22,167 bases of DNA from the NCBI GenBank assembly GCA_000512085.1, contig ASPP01009896.1:1-22167 (forward strand). The letters run 5' to 3'. The DNA comes from Reticulomyxa filosa. Taxonomy: Eukaryota > Foraminifera > Reticulomyxidae. The translations under genes were made by a program, and so were the position numbers. Shown here one piece after another: positions 21,019-22,167 of the stretch. Every line of letters starts with the position of its first letter. Position 1 is the stretch's first letter. The notes under the pieces were generated by a model. It was given only the letters and a program-made list of their open reading frames with translations. It had not been told where the DNA came from and made no database searches.

Positions 21019-21448
21019 CCCGAATTGTCAATATGTCTGTTCTAGAACAGATAAAAGTGACAAGCAAATGTTACAAAAGAATGCTCTCATTGTTTAAAGC
21101 AAATTAATTTACGGAAGTGCTGTCAAATCAAACTTAATTCTTCCAATAACTATTGACAGCTATTTTATATTTTTTTTCATTGCAAGCCAATAGAGTCAGT
21201 ATCTATTCACTATTTGAGACGTGCAAATTTTTTTTTTTGTGCACATATTTGGAACAAATTTAACAACTGCGTGGCATAAGTTACAAAAAGTGCCTTCTTT
21301 TATTTGAAGCACGGAAAATCTCCAAAATGAGAATTTTTGTTATTTTTTTCACACACGTTGCATACTTCATTCAGGAAATTAAAAAAGTGTCAACAAGACA
21401 GTTTGTGCACTTTTGTTATTCCTTTCAATAAAAAAACATTAACGAACC
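21019..21448. promoter_or_regulatory. Spacer between FHA gene and CUE-like gene
   Basis: This is the 3' flank of the FHA gene and the leader of the next plus-strand gene. It has several T runs and an AATAAA at 21427. No open frame or RNA gene is recognised. Confidence 0.5.
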
Positions 21449-22066
21449 ATGACACTCAGAGTGGAATTGACGGAAGTCGATGACGATGGAGAAGAGGAAG
21501 AAATGAAATTCAACTTTAATATCACAGGGTAGATGATTTTTAACTTTGTCACAACGCACGTTACGAGACATACTGTAGAAGTAACACACAATAAAAGATC
21601 GGAAATTAAGTCTCCCAGAAAGTATGAAAAGCAAGTGAGAGCGTTAAAAGCATTGTTCGAAGACGTACCAGAGCATCATTTGCGTGAAGAATTAGAAGAA
21701 AAAAATGGAAACACCCCCGTGGTAATAAAGAATATTGTGACAAACGTATTAAAGTCACAGCGAGTGAATTGGGCCAAAAAAGATGCACTATACGCCCATA
21801 GCCTTGAAGAAATTAAGAAAATCGAAGACAAGAAGAAGAAAGTGGTTTGAATTAGCTTTGAACATTTGTTTTTTCCTGCTTCTTCCTTCTATCGGAAGTT
21901 TGTGTATGTTTGTTGGATAATGTATACGTCAAAGGAAAAAATATTGCAATTTGCATGCACATATGCCGAAGAGAAAAGAGACGAGTTGTTTGTAGATATT
22001 TTAGAAAGATATGGAAGAAAAAAGCCGCTTCCAATTGGAACCAAGTTTGAATACCGAGGATCAGAG
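21449..22066 (+). CDS. CUE-like domain protein, 5' part (gene continues past the window)
   Basis: Exons 21449-21528, 21598-21841 and 21899-22066 are joined by GT-AG introns of 69 and 57 bases with matching phases. A GTATGT donor at 22067 follows, so the 3' end is missing; 164 residues are visible. An acidic N-terminus (TEVDDDGEEEEMK) precedes residues 40-75 (VRALKALFEDVPEHHLREEL, then KNGN). This matches the CUE pattern of a hydrophobic helix, an F-x-D-V-P turn in place of M-F-P, an acidic helix, and G-N before the third helix. CUE domains bind ubiquitin. The P of the M-F-P turn is displaced, so binding is unproven. Exon 3 (ILQFACTYAEEKRDELFVDI) is helical with no recognised domain. The last 100 bases of the window are a purine-rich tract within the intron. 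Confidence 0.6.
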
Positions 22067-22167
22067 GTATGTCAAATCGAGTACAAGAGCAATGAGAGAG
22101 AGAGAAAGAGAAGAAGGGTATGACGAAAGGGAGGGAAGAAAGAAAAAAGGTTGTTTTTTTTTGGGGG

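Noticed and set aside
1-22167. tRNA, rRNA, CRISPR array, prokaryotic operon or phage features
   Set aside because: I looked for B-box-like GGTTCGA cores, regularly spaced repeats and ribosome-binding sites and found none that hold up. The intron structure shows a eukaryote.

Overview
The window looks like nuclear DNA of an intron-rich, AT-rich unicellular eukaryote. Almost no gene fits in one open frame. Every gene except the short FHA gene needs introns of roughly 40-215 bases with GT-AG ends, and the phases agree when exons are joined by hand. There are no bacterial-style operons or Shine-Dalgarno sites, and long A or T runs crowd the introns and spacers. TAA, TAG and TGA are all used as stops in the models, so the code appears standard. 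A protist such as a rhizarian or foraminiferan (Reticulomyxa-like) would fit, but that is an impression, not a proof. All products are inferred by reading motifs; no search was run.

Left end (1-2502): a graveyard of mobile DNA. On the minus strand is a decayed element with a tyrosine-recombinase-like fragment (about 130-900). On the plus strand is a relic of a non-LTR reverse transcriptase (about 1224-1850). A 12-bp hairpin lies between them. Then 2503-6274 (minus) codes for a large multi-pass membrane protein, best read as one eight-exon gene of 1072 codons, although a two-gene reading exists. Facing away from it at 6892-8661 (plus) is a four-exon gene for a DUF2817 (M14 carboxypeptidase-like) protein. 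It keeps the fold motifs but appears to have lost a zinc ligand and the catalytic glutamate.

Middle (9819-13749, minus): one probable eight-exon gene. It codes for two tandem Tudor/agenet-like SH3-type modules, then a charged K/E/D repeat, coiled coils, an acidic stretch and a doubtful C-terminal membrane segment. Next on the same strand is a class I SAM-dependent methyltransferase of the METTL12/METTL13 type (14499-15837, four exons, 329 aa). Less than 100 bases beyond it lies the end of an eight-exon ZZ-type zinc-finger protein (15931-18903). The spacing, and a splice pair that fits in frame, leave open that the last two are a single gene.

Right end: after a 1.7-kb spacer, a small single-exon FHA-domain protein (20650-21018) and the start of a gene with a CUE-like ubiquitin-binding motif (21449 onward), which runs off the window. 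FHA, Tudor-like, ZZ and methyltransferase modules are typical of nuclear or signalling proteins, but nothing here shows that these genes act together. The main oddities are the apparently dead DUF2817 enzyme, the orphan membrane protein with a cysteine-rich loop, and introns whose acceptors are preceded by A runs instead of pyrimidines.
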